Source: Promineifilum sp.
Lineage (GTDB): Bacteria > Chloroflexota > Anaerolineae > Promineifilales > Promineifilaceae
Direction of reading: 5' to 3'
Length of the DNA: 33,035 bases
Assembly: GCA_018058545.1 (NCBI GenBank)
Contig: JAGOZU010000026.1
Coordinates: 1-33,035, forward strand
Part shown: positions 1 to 10,878 of the stretch, piece by piece
Position numbering within the stretch: position 1 is the first letter of the stretch
Layout: each line of letters begins with the position of its first letter
Position numbers and translations under genes: made by a program
Notes under the pieces: model-generated
What the model saw: the letters and a program-made list of their open reading frames with translations, nothing else
Database searches by the model: none
What the model was told of the DNA's origin: nothing

Positions 1-5
1 ACAAA

Positions 6-1298
6 ATGTCACCGCTTCTGCCACCCGACGCGCCCCCTGCTTTTCACCTCCTGGCCAAACCGACCGGCGCCACCTGTAATCTCGACTGCGCCTACTGCTT
101 CTTCCTGTCCAAGGAGATGCTCTATCCTGGCAGTCGCTTCCGCATGGCCGATGAGCTACTGGAAACCTACATCCGCCAACTCATCGAGGCTCATCGGACG
201 TCTCATGTCATCATCGCCTGGCAAGGGGGCGAGCCGACATTGATGGGCGTCGACTTCTTCCGGCGCTCCGTCGAGCTGGCCGAGAAGTATCGCCGACCGG
301 GGATGACTTTCGAGTATACGATCCAGACCAACGGCACGCTGCTCAATGACGAATGGGGCGAGTTCCTGGCCGCCAATCGTTTCCTGGTGGGCATCAGCAT
401 CGACGGTCCGCGAGCGATGCACGACCTGTATCGCTATGACAAGGGGGGCGGGCCGACCTTCGACAAAGTCATGCGCGGCCTGGATGTGCTGAAACGGCAT
501 GGCGTGGACTGGAACATCCTGTGCACCCTGCACCGGACGAATGCCGAACGGCCGTTGGAGATCTACCGTTTCTTTCGCGACGACCTGGGGGCTGAGTTCA
601 TGCAATTTATCCCTATCGTCGAGCGACTGACGCCGGAAGCCGCGGGCGAGATTTGGGCTTCATGGCGTGATCGGCCGCTGTATACCCAGTCCGGTGACCG
701 GGTGACCGAGCGATCGGTGACGGCCGAGCAGTACGGCCGCTTCCTCAGCGTCATCTTTGACGAGTGGGTGCGGCGCGATGTTGGCCGGGTCTATGTGCAG
801 ATGTTCGATGTGGCCCTGGCCAACTGGGTAGGGGCGCCATCGAGCCTGTGCATCCACTCCGAAACCTGCGGCACGGCCTTGGCCATGGAGCATAACGGCG
901 ATGTCTATTCCTGTGATCATTTTGTCGAACCCGCCTATCGGCTCGGCAATATCAACCAGGAGCATCTCATCGAGCTGGTGGCTTCGGACAGGCAGCGCCA
1001 GTTCGGCCGGGACAAGTACGAGCGCTTGCCCGCCTACTGCCTCGCCTGCGATGTCCGCTTCGCCTGTCATGGCGGCTGTCCCAAGGACCGTTTCATCGCC
1101 GCGCCGGACGGGGAGCCGGGACTCAACTACCTTTGCTCGGGATACAAGCAGTTCTTTCACCACATCAGCGAGGCCATGGATTTCATGGTTGGTGAACTGC
1201 GCTGGAATCGCCCGCCGGCCAATGTGATGAATTATATGGCTCGCAAGGACGCCAAACTCCACCAGCTACTTCGTGATGCGCTAAACAAGCCCGGTTGA
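6..1298 (+). CDS. Anaerobic sulfatase-maturase-type radical SAM/SPASM enzyme
   Basis: This 430-residue protein has the radical SAM cluster motif CxxxCxxC at Cys24, Cys28 and Cys31, followed by a GGEPTL motif near residue 74. Its C-terminal half has the Cys pattern of a SPASM domain (Cys282, 288, 303, 345, 348, 354, 358, 377), which would hold two auxiliary [4Fe-4S] clusters. Asp304 directly follows Cys303, as the catalytic Asp does in known anaerobic sulfatase-maturating enzymes. Family members oxidise an active-site Cys or Ser of a sulfatase to formylglycine in the cytoplasm, with S-adenosylmethionine as radical source. No sulfatase gene lies in this window, so the substrate is unknown, and a peptide-maturase role cannot be excluded. 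Only five bases precede the ATG, so the promoter is out of view. The length is normal for the family. Confidence 0.88.
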   Translation: MSPLLPPDAPPAFHLLAKPTGATCNLDCAYCFFLSKEMLYPGSRFRMADELLETYIRQLIEAHRTSHVIIAWQGGEPTLMGVDFFRRSVELAEKYRRPGMTFEYTIQTNGTLLNDEWGEFLAANRFLVGISIDGPRAMHDLYRYDKGGGPTFDKVMRGLDVLKRHGVDWNILCTLHRTNAERPLEIYRFFRDDLGAEFMQFIPIVERLTPEAAGEIWASWRDRPLYTQSGDRVTERSVTAEQYGRFLSVIFDEWVRRDVGRVYVQMFDVALANWVGAPSSLCIHSETCGTALAMEHNGDVYSCDHFVEPAYRLGNINQEHLIELVASDRQRQFGRDKYERLPAYCLACDVRFACHGGCPKDRFIAAPDGEPGLNYLCSGYKQFFHHISEAMDFMVGELRWNRPPANVMNYMARKDAKLHQLLRDALNKPG

Positions 1299-1355
1299 CC
1301 AAAGGTCCGCGTCACCACAAATAAACCCGATTGATTCCGCCCAATTCAATAATTT

Positions 1356-1364
1356 TGCTATGAT
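1356..1364 (+). promoter_or_regulatory. Extended -10 promoter placing the start at the ATG
   Basis: TGCTATGAT is an extended -10 element (TGn plus TATGAT). The -10 ends six bases before the ATG at 1371, so the expected transcription start falls on the A of the start codon. No good -35 hexamer sits at 16-18 bases, as is usual for extended -10 promoters. There is no room for a Shine-Dalgarno site between the predicted start and the ATG, which implies a leaderless mRNA. Seen by eye only. Confidence 0.5.
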
Positions 1365-1370
1365 CGGGGA

Positions 1371-3176
1371 ATGTCTACTGCAACCACCTCTGCTCATCCC
1401 ATGCGGCGGCTGTCGCAATACGCCGGCCAATACAACCACCGCATCCTGCTGACCACCCTCTACTCCATTCTCAACAAGATCTTCGATCTGGCCCCGCCGG
1501 TGCTTATCGGCATGGCCGTCGATGTCGTCGTCTCTCGGGAGGATTCCGTCCTGGCTCGTTTCGGCATCGTCGACGTCACCCATCAGCTTATCGGCGTCGG
1601 GCTGATCACGGCCGTCCTCTGGGGTTTCGAATCGCTTTTCGACTACCTCAAGGCTGTCGGCTGGCGTAACCTGGCCCAGGATATCCAGCACGACTTGCGA
1701 CTGGACACCTATGATCATGTCCAGCGGCTTGATATGGCTTATTTTGAGGAGCAGAGCACCGGCGGCCTGATGTCCGTCCTTAACGATGACGTCAACCAGC
1801 TGGAACGCTTCCTCGACATCGGGGCTAACGAGATCATCCAGCTTGTCACCACCATCGTCGTCGTCATCGGCGGCTTTGCCATCACCGCGCCGTCAGTCAC
1901 CTGGTTGACCATCCTGCCCATCCCGTTCATCGTCTACGGCTCGCTCAAGTTCCAGCAACGGCTGGCGCCACGCTACGCGGCCGTTCGCGAGCAGGTTGGC
2001 ATCCTCAACAGCTTTTTGTCCAACAACCTCAGCGGCATCGCTACCGTCAAGAGCTATACGGCCGAGGCGTATGAGGTCGGCCGGGCTTCTGTCGAAAGCG
2101 ACCAATATCGCCAACGTAATACGGCCGCCATTCGTCTCAGTTCGGCCTTCGTACCCATCATCCGCATGTTCATCATGGCCGGGTTTATCGCCATCCTGAT
2201 CTTTGGCGGCCTGCTGGTCATCAACGGCAAGCTCAATATCGGCATCTACAGCGTGCTCGTCTTCATGACCCAGCGCCTGCTCTGGCCCCTAACCCGCCTG
2301 GGCGAGACGCTCGACCTTTACCAGCGGGCCATGGCCTCCACCGGCCGCATCTTCCGCCTGCTGGATGTGAAGCCCAAGGTGATCGAAGGCACGACCCGAC
2401 TCCCGTCGCGCGTTCGCGGCGAAGTCGTCTTCGAGGATGTCAGCTTCCGCTACCAGTGGCGCGATTATGAAGGCTATTCCGACCGCCGACCGCGCGTGCT
2501 GCGCGACCTCTCCTTTCGCATCCCGGCGGGCACCACGGCGGCCATCGTCGGCTCCACCGGCTCGGGCAAGACGACCGTCGTCAAGCTGTTGTTGCGCTTC
2601 TACGATGTCGAGGCCGGTCGGATTTGCCTGGACGGCCATGATATACGCGACCTGACTTTCGACGATTTGCGCGGCTCCATCGGCCTGGTCAGCCAGGATG
2701 TATTCCTGTTCCACGGCAGCGTGCGCGAAAATATCGCCTACGGCACGTTCAACGCCACCCTTGACGAGATCGTCGCCGCCGCCCGAACGGCCGAAGCGCA
2801 TGATTTCATTATGGAGTTGCCCGACGGCTACGACACCATCGTCGGTGAGCGCGGCCAGAAACTGTCCGGAGGGCAGCGCCAGCGCATTTCCATCGCTCGC
2901 GCCGTCCTCAAGGACCCGCCGGTGCTCATCCTGGACGAAGCCACGTCCTCCGTGGACAACGAGACCGAGGCTGCCATCCAGCGCTCGATGGAGCGCATCT
3001 CGAAGGGACGCACGATGATCGTCATCGCTCATCGCCTGTCCACTGTGCGCAATGCCGATCGAATCTTCGTGCTGGAAAACGGCGAGCTGCGCGAGCAGGG
3101 AACCCATATCGAATTGGCTGTGGCCAATAAAGGAATCTACGCCTCCCTGTGGCGTGTTCAGACCGGCGAGGTCTGA
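1371..3176 (+). CDS. ABC exporter half-transporter, fused permease and ATPase
   Basis: This 601-residue half-transporter has an N-terminal six-helix exporter-type membrane domain (about residues 25-325) and a C-terminal nucleotide-binding domain. Walker A GSTGSGKT is at 394-401, the Q-loop Gln at 442, the signature LSGGQ at 498-502, Walker B with catalytic Glu523, and the H-loop His554. All ATPase residues are intact. Such proteins work as homo- or heterodimers in the cytoplasmic membrane and export drugs, lipids or peptides. The substrate cannot be read from the sequence. No second half-transporter is adjacent, so a homodimer is likely. The gene is transcribed alone, from an extended -10 promoter that abuts the ATG, and ends at the hairpin at 3211-3241. 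Confidence 0.93.
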   Translation: MSTATTSAHPMRRLSQYAGQYNHRILLTTLYSILNKIFDLAPPVLIGMAVDVVVSREDSVLARFGIVDVTHQLIGVGLITAVLWGFESLFDYLKAVGWRNLAQDIQHDLRLDTYDHVQRLDMAYFEEQSTGGLMSVLNDDVNQLERFLDIGANEIIQLVTTIVVVIGGFAITAPSVTWLTILPIPFIVYGSLKFQQRLAPRYAAVREQVGILNSFLSNNLSGIATVKSYTAEAYEVGRASVESDQYRQRNTAAIRLSSAFVPIIRMFIMAGFIAILIFGGLLVINGKLNIGIYSVLVFMTQRLLWPLTRLGETLDLYQRAMASTGRIFRLLDVKPKVIEGTTRLPSRVRGEVVFEDVSFRYQWRDYEGYSDRRPRVLRDLSFRIPAGTTAAIVGSTGSGKTTVVKLLLRFYDVEAGRICLDGHDIRDLTFDDLRGSIGLVSQDVFLFHGSVRENIAYGTFNATLDEIVAAARTAEAHDFIMELPDGYDTIVGERGQKLSGGQRQRISIARAVLKDPPVLILDEATSSVDNETEAAIQRSMERISKGRTMIVIAHRLSTVRNADRIFVLENGELREQGTHIELAVANKGIYASLWRVQTGEV

Positions 3177-3210
3177 GCGCACCTATTCGTAGCAGACGAC
3201 TGATAAAATA

Positions 3211-3241
3211 AAAGGCCTCGATCGATATCGAGGCCTTTTTA
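3211..3241. terminator. Bidirectional intrinsic terminator
   Basis: A perfect 12-bp stem (3211-3222 with 3227-3238) closes a four-base CGAT loop. It is followed by a T-run on the plus strand and preceded by an A-rich run that becomes U-rich on the minus strand. It sits between the convergent ABC transporter and transketolase genes and should stop transcription from both sides. Confidence 0.9.
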
Positions 3242-3271
3242 ATTGGCGGTTCGGTGGCGGGAATTAGGGTT

Positions 3272-5278
<2,007 letters not shown>

Positions 5279-5319
5279 GATATGTTACTCAAAATAATGG
5301 ACTGGTAGTGAATTGGCCC

Positions 5320-6705
5320 CTACTCCCATTCTTCATGGAAAATGCCTTCCTTGTCGATGCGACGAAAGGTGTGGGCGCCGAAGAAATCGCGCTGGGCCTG
5401 GATCAGATTGGCCGGCAGACGCTCCGATCGCATCGCGTCGAAGTAGGCCAACGTGGAGCCGATAGCCATCATGGGAATGCCCAGATCGATCCCCGCCTTG
5501 ACTACCTCGCGCCATTTGGTCTGACGGTCCAGTAAAGCTCGCGCAAAGGTTTCGTCGAGATACAAATGGGGCAAGTCCGGCTGCTGTTCGGCCGCGTCGG
5601 CGACGTCATCCAGGAGCGCTGCCCTGATGATACACCCGGCGCGCCAGATACGCATGATGGAGGCGATATTCAGGCTCCAGCCATATTCTTTGGATGCCGT
5701 TTGCAGCAGGTCGATGCCCTGGGCGTAGACAGTGATCTTGCCGGCATAGAGGGCCGCCTCGGCTGCCGCCACCAGCTCGTCGGTATCACCGGTATAGGTC
5801 TGCGTCCCGCCCAATGACTTGGCGACGGCCGTGCGCTTGTCCTTCCCGGCCGAGACCACACGCATGACGACGGCCGAGTCGATCGTGGGGGTTGGCGCAC
5901 CGATCTCCAGCGCGTTCTGGCTTGTCCAGCGGCCGGTTCCCTTTTGCCCGGCCTCGTCCAAGATCAGATCGACCAGCGGCTTGCCCGTTGCTTCGTCGAT
6001 ATGGCGCAATATTTTGCCGGTTATTTCGACCAGATAGGAGCGCAGTGGGCCTTCGTTCCAGCGTTCGAAGATGCCGGCCAGGGTGGCGTTGGACAGACCA
6101 ACCCCGCGATGGAGCAGGTCATAGATTTCGGCGATCAGCTCCATGTCGCCGTATTCAATGCCATTATGGACCATCTTGACATAATGACCTGCGCCCTCCG
6201 GCCCCATCCAGGCCACGCACGGCTCACCATCGTCGGCCTTGGCGGCGATGGCGCGAAGCATCGGCCGCACGTGCTCCCAGGCCGCCACAGAGCCGCCGGG
6301 CATCAGGCTTGGCCCCCAGAGCGCGCCGCTCTCGCCGCCGGACACCCCCATGCCGATGAAGTGGATGCCCTTGCTCTCCAGCTCTTTGGCACGCCTGGTG
6401 GTTTCGACGAAGTAGGAGTTGCCGCCGTCGATCACGATGTCGCCGGGCTGCAGGTGGCTCACCAGGGAATCAATGGCGGTATCGACAGGCGCGCCGGCCG
6501 GCACCATCATCAAAATGATGCGTGGCGTCGATAGCGACTCGACCAGTTTGGCCGGCGTCTCCGCCAGATCGACTGAAACGCCCTGCGGCAGATGGGGGTG
6601 GGGGTCGTAGCCGATGGCCGGATAGCCATTACGCTCGAAATTGAGGGCCAGACTGCGGCCCATGACGCCCATTCCCATAATGCCCAGCGCATATTGCTTT
6701 TTCAT
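5320..6705 (-). CDS. gnd: 6-phosphogluconate dehydrogenase (decarboxylating), long type
   Basis: This 461-residue enzyme would oxidise and decarboxylate 6-phosphogluconate to ribulose 5-phosphate. It has a Rossmann GMGVMG at 11-16, the substrate motif VSGGESG at 121-127, and the catalytic pair Lys177 and Glu184 in the segment HYVKMVHNGIEYG. Total length fits the long (about 470 residue) family. One oddity stands out: the end of the second Rossmann strand reads GYDPHP, with Asp34 where NADP-dependent members have Asn-Arg-Ser/Thr. This suggests a preference for NAD+. I chose the second of two tandem ATG codons (6705 rather than 6708) because GGAG lies six bases upstream of it. A longer reading to 6744 lacks a ribosome-binding site. 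Confidence 0.95.
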   Translation of the reverse strand: MKKQYALGIMGMGVMGRSLALNFERNGYPAIGYDPHPHLPQGVSVDLAETPAKLVESLSTPRIILMMVPAGAPVDTAIDSLVSHLQPGDIVIDGGNSYFVETTRRAKELESKGIHFIGMGVSGGESGALWGPSLMPGGSVAAWEHVRPMLRAIAAKADDGEPCVAWMGPEGAGHYVKMVHNGIEYGDMELIAEIYDLLHRGVGLSNATLAGIFERWNEGPLRSYLVEITGKILRHIDEATGKPLVDLILDEAGQKGTGRWTSQNALEIGAPTPTIDSAVVMRVVSAGKDKRTAVAKSLGGTQTYTGDTDELVAAAEAALYAGKITVYAQGIDLLQTASKEYGWSLNIASIMRIWRAGCIIRAALLDDVADAAEQQPDLPHLYLDETFARALLDRQTKWREVVKAGIDLGIPMMAIGSTLAYFDAMRSERLPANLIQAQRDFFGAHTFRRIDKEGIFHEEWE

Positions 6706-6711
6706 CATTTT

Positions 6712-6715
6712 CTCC
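6712..6715 (-). promoter_or_regulatory. Shine-Dalgarno site deciding the gnd start
   Basis: GGAG on the minus strand lies three bases before the ATG at 6708 and six bases before the adjacent ATG at 6705. The six-base spacing is the more usual and favours the second ATG. It also argues against the upstream in-frame ATG at 6744. Confidence 0.6.
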
Positions 6716-6793
6716 ACGGTAGTAAGGATGACTCGCCCCAGCAAGGACGCGATTACTATGAATCGTTTATACGACGGGCTTGTTAGATTCTTC

Positions 6794-8002
6794 TTAGAAA
6801 ACGGCCTGGCGGATGGATGGTGGAGGCAATTCCAGCGTCGCTAACCGCTCCTGTAATTCTCCCACACGCTGTTGGGCTTCGGCCGTGAGAATGACTTGCT
6901 CTTCCAGCAGCGACATCATCTCGTTCAGCTCAGCCTCGTAACGCCCGATCTGCTCCACAGCCAGTCGGTTGAACTCGTTTTGCTGGGTCACATAATGGTC
7001 CACGTACCAGCGGGAGGCGATGTTGTTCCAGGCGGTGCGAAACCAGACGATGAGCGGCCCCAACAGAGGAACCTGGGAGGCGAAGGGTTTTTCCTGCAGC
7101 GCGGCCGCGGCCGATAAGCGACCCAACGCTTCCGAATCGATCGCATCGTGCCGCGCGACCGCCTGCAGATTCGCCAGAACGGCCACCGCTGTTTGCTGCT
7201 CCTCCAGCGAGATGGGTCCAGCGCCTTCTCGCTCGCGCGCCGACCAGATCTCCGGCAGCCGTTGCCTCGTCGCCAAACAGGCCAGTCCGGCCGCTCGTCT
7301 CTCAACCGGATTGAGATGATTCAGCCAGGCTGTTTCCTCGCCCGGGATCACTGCGGTGATTTCCTCGATAGGGAGGTGCTTCAACAGATAGCGCCACCGG
7401 CTACAATGATAGCGATAAAGAGTGGTGACGTTGTCCTGGCCGGCCGCAGTCGGATCGGAGCAAATGCTCGTCGTCACCGGCAGGGGAGCCACGCGATAGC
7501 CGGCTCGCGTCGCGCGCGCGCGCAGGTCGGCATCCTCGAAGGCGAACAGTTCCTCATCCAGTGGCCCGATTCGTTCGAACAGATCGTGCCGGACGGCCAT
7601 CACCGCGCTACCGGGGGGTCGGACTGCCGCCTCATTGGGAAGCCAAAGGTTGCGGTCGACGATCCCGATGTCGGGATCGTGGGCAATAATTGCCTCGATG
7701 GTCGCCAGGCAGTCGGGTGGGAGGATGACGCCGGAGTCGAGTAACAGAACCAGGTCGGTGGTCAGGCTACTCAACGCGGTATTGATACTCGCGGCGAATC
7801 TCAGGTTGCCACCACTTTCCCAAACTCGCACTTGGGGATAATGCTCGCGAACGAAAGCCGCCGAATCATCCACTGAACCGAAATCCACCAGCAAGACGCT
7901 CTCCGGCGGCCGTGTCTGCGCGAAGAGCGCGCTCAGGCATTCCTCCAGGCAGGCGCGGCCGTTCCGGTTGGCGATGATGGTGGCGACGGTCAGGCTGGCC
8001 AT
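6794..8002 (-). CDS. GT2-family glycosyltransferase with C-terminal coiled coil
   Basis: This 402-residue protein begins with a GT-A type glycosyltransferase family 2 fold (about residues 1-200). The nucleotide-binding segment LLVDFGSVDDS is near 37-47, an LLLDSGV metal-site loop at 86-92, and the acceptor-side ED-x-D cluster at Glu156, Asp157 and Asp159. The usual NPD/DxD loop is changed to Asp-Ser-Gly, so one metal ligand may be missing. The C-terminal part has a conserved-looking Trp-Tyr-Val and QQNEFN segment around 340-355, then a predicted amphipathic coiled coil to about 390. There is no membrane segment, so it is likely cytoplasmic. It lies 38 bases downstream of the secreted glycosidase-like gene and in line with the Wzt-type ATPase. 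A role in surface polysaccharide assembly is inferred. Donor and acceptor sugars are unknown. Confidence 0.85.
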   Translation of the reverse strand: MASLTVATIIANRNGRACLEECLSALFAQTRPPESVLLVDFGSVDDSAAFVREHYPQVRVWESGGNLRFAASINTALSSLTTDLVLLLDSGVILPPDCLATIEAIIAHDPDIGIVDRNLWLPNEAAVRPPGSAVMAVRHDLFERIGPLDEELFAFEDADLRARATRAGYRVAPLPVTTSICSDPTAAGQDNVTTLYRYHCSRWRYLLKHLPIEEITAVIPGEETAWLNHLNPVERRAAGLACLATRQRLPEIWSAREREGAGPISLEEQQTAVAVLANLQAVARHDAIDSEALGRLSAAAALQEKPFASQVPLLGPLIVWFRTAWNNIASRWYVDHYVTQQNEFNRLAVEQIGRYEAELNEMMSLLEEQVILTAEAQQRVGELQERLATLELPPPSIRQAVF

Positions 8003-8040
8003 GCGATCACTCCCTGAGGCTCTTCACCGGCTGATCTGCA

Positions 8041-9543
8041 TTAACGTCCCACATGGGGGAAGAAGTTCTGTTCTGTGCCCACAAAGACCGTGAATTCCCG
8101 GGTGTTGTTACCCTCATTGGTTTCGGCGATAGCGTTAGCGGGATCGACCACCACAAAGATGCGGTGCCATCCCGCGATGACGCCGTTCCACGTGACGCTG
8201 ACGGGGCCATTATCGCCACAGCCGGCCAGATTGATCGACTGATCGCCGCCGATCTGGACGCCGCCCTGGGCTGGATTGCCCAGATAGAAGCGTACCACCG
8301 CCGGTCCTGTCTTGGCGGCCAGATTACCGGCGTTGCCGATATCGACGGTCAGTTGCAACGAGAGAGGCGTCCCAGCATAGATGGGCGAGCCCGGATAGGT
8401 CGAGACGGCGTAGGGGAGGAAATCGACAGCCTGGGTGACGGCCCCCGTATAGGTCGCGAAATTTTGCCCCATTTCAGAGATTAGCTTGGTCTTTGTGTTG
8501 AACAGCCAGCCGTTGGAATTCTCGGGGCTATCATAGTCCAGGCTATACCAGGACCACGATTGGACCAGGCGATAGCCGTCGGCCGGATAGCCGATTACAG
8601 GGTCGGTTGCGACAGTCATGTAATCAAATGTGGCGTTCATGAACGCGTTAACCCGCGGCGTACCGAAGTCATATCCCTCCGCATCCATATAGTCGGGCGG
8701 TAATAGGATGCCGAACTCGGTTACGTGGAGCGGTGTATTGCCATACCCTCGTGATTTCATCCAGTTGCGGAAGCGGACGATCCTCTCCTTGAAAATCTGC
8801 ATATTGTCATGGTCTTTGAGAGCGATGGATTCCCCTACGAAATTGTCGATGCCGGGAGGGAGTTCGGCGCCATTTGGGCCTACCTCATCGATGATAAAGT
8901 TGTGGATGCTCCAGGCATCGACCGGCATCCCGTTGCCGTACTGCCGGCGGTAGCTATCCAGGATCATGTCCAGATATAGTAAGCGAACCGGCGTCGGCTG
9001 GACGATAGTCCCGGCGATGATCTGGGCAGTCGGATCGATGCCCTTGATCAGGTAATAGAGATCGTGGTAAGCGGTGGCATAGACGTGAGGCTCAAGATCG
9101 TCCTGGTATTTTCTCCGATCCGGTTCGTTCCCAATCAGCCATCTCGCACCTGGGCTAGCGAGGATGGCATCCTTAACTTGTTGGTCGCTTAGCTCAATTC
9201 CATCAACGTGGACGAGATATCCATTATCACCGACCTGTTTCAAGCGAAATGTCGGCAAAAATTCAAGGCCGGCAGGCTGGGCGTATGCTTTTCTCGGAAA
9301 ATAATTGGAATAATAGCCGAGGCGTAGTGGGTCCGTGTTAAGCCCAACGAACCCCTTGGTTGGAAGCGACACTGAGTTGACCCCGTAGCGGCACAGCCTG
9401 GACAAGTCTGCCTGCGAGGCGGCCGTTTCAGCTTTATCGACGGCAGGGCGAGCCTGGGCAACGCTGGCGACAAGCAACGCGCCAAGTATCATGATCAGAC
9501 AACAACTGACCCGGACCAGATGCATGGTTCGGCTTTCATTCAT
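8041..9543 (-). CDS. Secreted clan GH-A-like glycosidase with CARDB domain
   Basis: This 500-residue protein has an N-terminal signal peptide (hydrophobic stretch about 8-30, Ala-rich cleavage region AQA near 29-31). A probable TIM-barrel follows: Glu140 in GNEPD and Glu276 in TEFG fit the acid/base and nucleophile of clan GH-A glycosidases. Residues about 380-490 form a beta-rich CARDB (cell-adhesion related) domain, recognisable by the NxGN segment near 403-407 and the closing ETNEGNNT segment. The exact glycoside hydrolase family and substrate cannot be told. It sits between the Wzt-type ATPase and the GT2 gene on the same strand, consistent with trimming or modifying an exported polysaccharide. 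A second ATG six codons in could be the true start. GGAG lies 11 bases before the first. Confidence 0.72.
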   Translation of the reverse strand: MNESRTMHLVRVSCCLIMILGALLVASVAQARPAVDKAETAASQADLSRLCRYGVNSVSLPTKGFVGLNTDPLRLGYYSNYFPRKAYAQPAGLEFLPTFRLKQVGDNGYLVHVDGIELSDQQVKDAILASPGARWLIGNEPDRRKYQDDLEPHVYATAYHDLYYLIKGIDPTAQIIAGTIVQPTPVRLLYLDMILDSYRRQYGNGMPVDAWSIHNFIIDEVGPNGAELPPGIDNFVGESIALKDHDNMQIFKERIVRFRNWMKSRGYGNTPLHVTEFGILLPPDYMDAEGYDFGTPRVNAFMNATFDYMTVATDPVIGYPADGYRLVQSWSWYSLDYDSPENSNGWLFNTKTKLISEMGQNFATYTGAVTQAVDFLPYAVSTYPGSPIYAGTPLSLQLTVDIGNAGNLAAKTGPAVVRFYLGNPAQGGVQIGGDQSINLAGCGDNGPVSVTWNGVIAGWHRIFVVVDPANAIAETNEGNNTREFTVFVGTEQNFFPHVGR

Positions 9544-9597
9544 ATCAAAAAAGTCTCCATTATCATTTGATTGATTATTTTAGTTAGCGTTGGCGGG

Positions 9598-10866
9598 CTA
9601 CCCCGCCAGGGGCAGGGCGGGCGCCAGAGGCTGTTGTTCCGGCAGCCATTCCCAGGTCGCGTCCAGATTGATGAGGCCTTCTTTCTGCTCCACGCCGTCA
9701 TCGGTCACCTGAAAGCTGTAGGCGGCCTCGTGATAATCATAGGTGACGGGTTCGACGCTATGATGAGCGGAGACGGAAATCTGATAGCGTCCCGCCACCA
9801 GCGGCAGCCGGTGAATATCATAGCGAACCACGCCTTCACCCTCGACGACGCCGAAGGCCATTTCGCCCGTGCGCGTGTTTGACCCGGCGATATGGATCCC
9901 GTCGAGCGTGTGGATAGCCAGTCTAAACTCGGGCTCATCGATCGGTTCATGGGCGATGTAGTAAATTTCAACAGCCAGAAAATCGCCCGTGCCGAACACG
10001 GTTGCTTCCCCACCGGCTTCGTTCACCAGCCGGACATCGGTGATTTGTATCTGCTGCGTTCCCCACCGTTGAAACTCGCTAGCTTCGTTGGCGACCGCCA
10101 GCCGGTCACCGACCTGTTGAAAGACGCTATCGCTATAATGGGCCAGCACATGTTCCGTCAGACCGACCATGCGCACCTCACCGCGGTCCAGCCAGACGAC
10201 ATCGCTGCACAGATGGCCCACGCTATCCATATCGTGGCTGATGAAGAGGATGGTGGTGCCGTTCCGTTTCATCTCCATGATTCGATCCAGACATTTGGCC
10301 TGGAAGGATTGATCGCCTACGGCCAGAATTTCATCGACGATCAGGATATCCGGCCGGACATGGATGGCGACGCTGAAACCGAGGCGCATGTACATGCCGG
10401 ATGAATAATGCTTGACCGACATATCGATGAAGTCGCCCAATTCGGAGAACTCCACGATTTCATCAAAGAGTTCCGTGGTCTCCTCCCGCCCCAACCCCAA
10501 AACGGAAGCGTTAAGGTAGATATTCTCGCGACCGGTCAGATCGGGATGAAAACCCGCGCCAAGCTCCAGCAAGGCGCTGATTCGGCCGCGAACCATGATC
10601 TCGCCGGAGGTGGGCTGGATGATGCGGGCGATGAGCTTGAGGAGGGTGCTCTTGCCGCTGCCGTTGCGGCCGACAATGCCCACACACTGGCCGGGCATAA
10701 CATCGAAGGAGACGTCGCGGACAGCCCACAGATCTTTGGCCTCTTTATGGCGGCGGGAGAACAGGGCGATCAACCATTCGAGAACCGATCGCGGAGTGTC
10801 TCGGGTGAACGTGAAGCGCTTGCTGACGCTCCTTAACCGGATGGCCGGTTGGCTTTGCATACTCAT
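9598..10866 (-). CDS. Wzt-type polysaccharide ABC transporter ATPase with C-terminal carbohydrate-binding domain
   Basis: This protein of about 422 residues has an ABC ATPase domain in the first 250 residues: Walker A GRNGSGKST, the shortened signature YSSGM typical of polysaccharide and teichoic-acid exporters, Walker B ILIVDE, and SHD at the H-loop. Residues about 270-420 form a beta-sandwich resembling the Wzt C-terminal domain, which in characterised systems reads the end of the glycan before export. The start at 10866 is preferred over an upstream ATG at 10905 because a -10 box lies just before it (10879-10884). The partner permease (Wzm) is not present, since the upstream neighbour is the divergent mutS2. 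The gene heads a minus-strand run with the glycosidase-like and GT2 genes. Export of a cell-surface glycan is inferred. Confidence 0.9.
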   Translation of the reverse strand: MSMQSQPAIRLRSVSKRFTFTRDTPRSVLEWLIALFSRRHKEAKDLWAVRDVSFDVMPGQCVGIVGRNGSGKSTLLKLIARIIQPTSGEIMVRGRISALLELGAGFHPDLTGRENIYLNASVLGLGREETTELFDEIVEFSELGDFIDMSVKHYSSGMYMRLGFSVAIHVRPDILIVDEILAVGDQSFQAKCLDRIMEMKRNGTTILFISHDMDSVGHLCSDVVWLDRGEVRMVGLTEHVLAHYSDSVFQQVGDRLAVANEASEFQRWGTQQIQITDVRLVNEAGGEATVFGTGDFLAVEIYYIAHEPIDEPEFRLAIHTLDGIHIAGSNTRTGEMAFGVVEGEGVVRYDIHRLPLVAGRYQISVSAHHSVEPVTYDYHEAAYSFQVTDDGVEQKEGLINLDATWEWLPEQQPLAPALPLAG

Positions 10867-10878
10867 AGGCGCGCGGAT

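Noticed and set aside
2289-3182. Minus-strand open frame over the ABC ATPase domain
   Set aside because: It is the antisense of a fully motif-supported ABC transporter.
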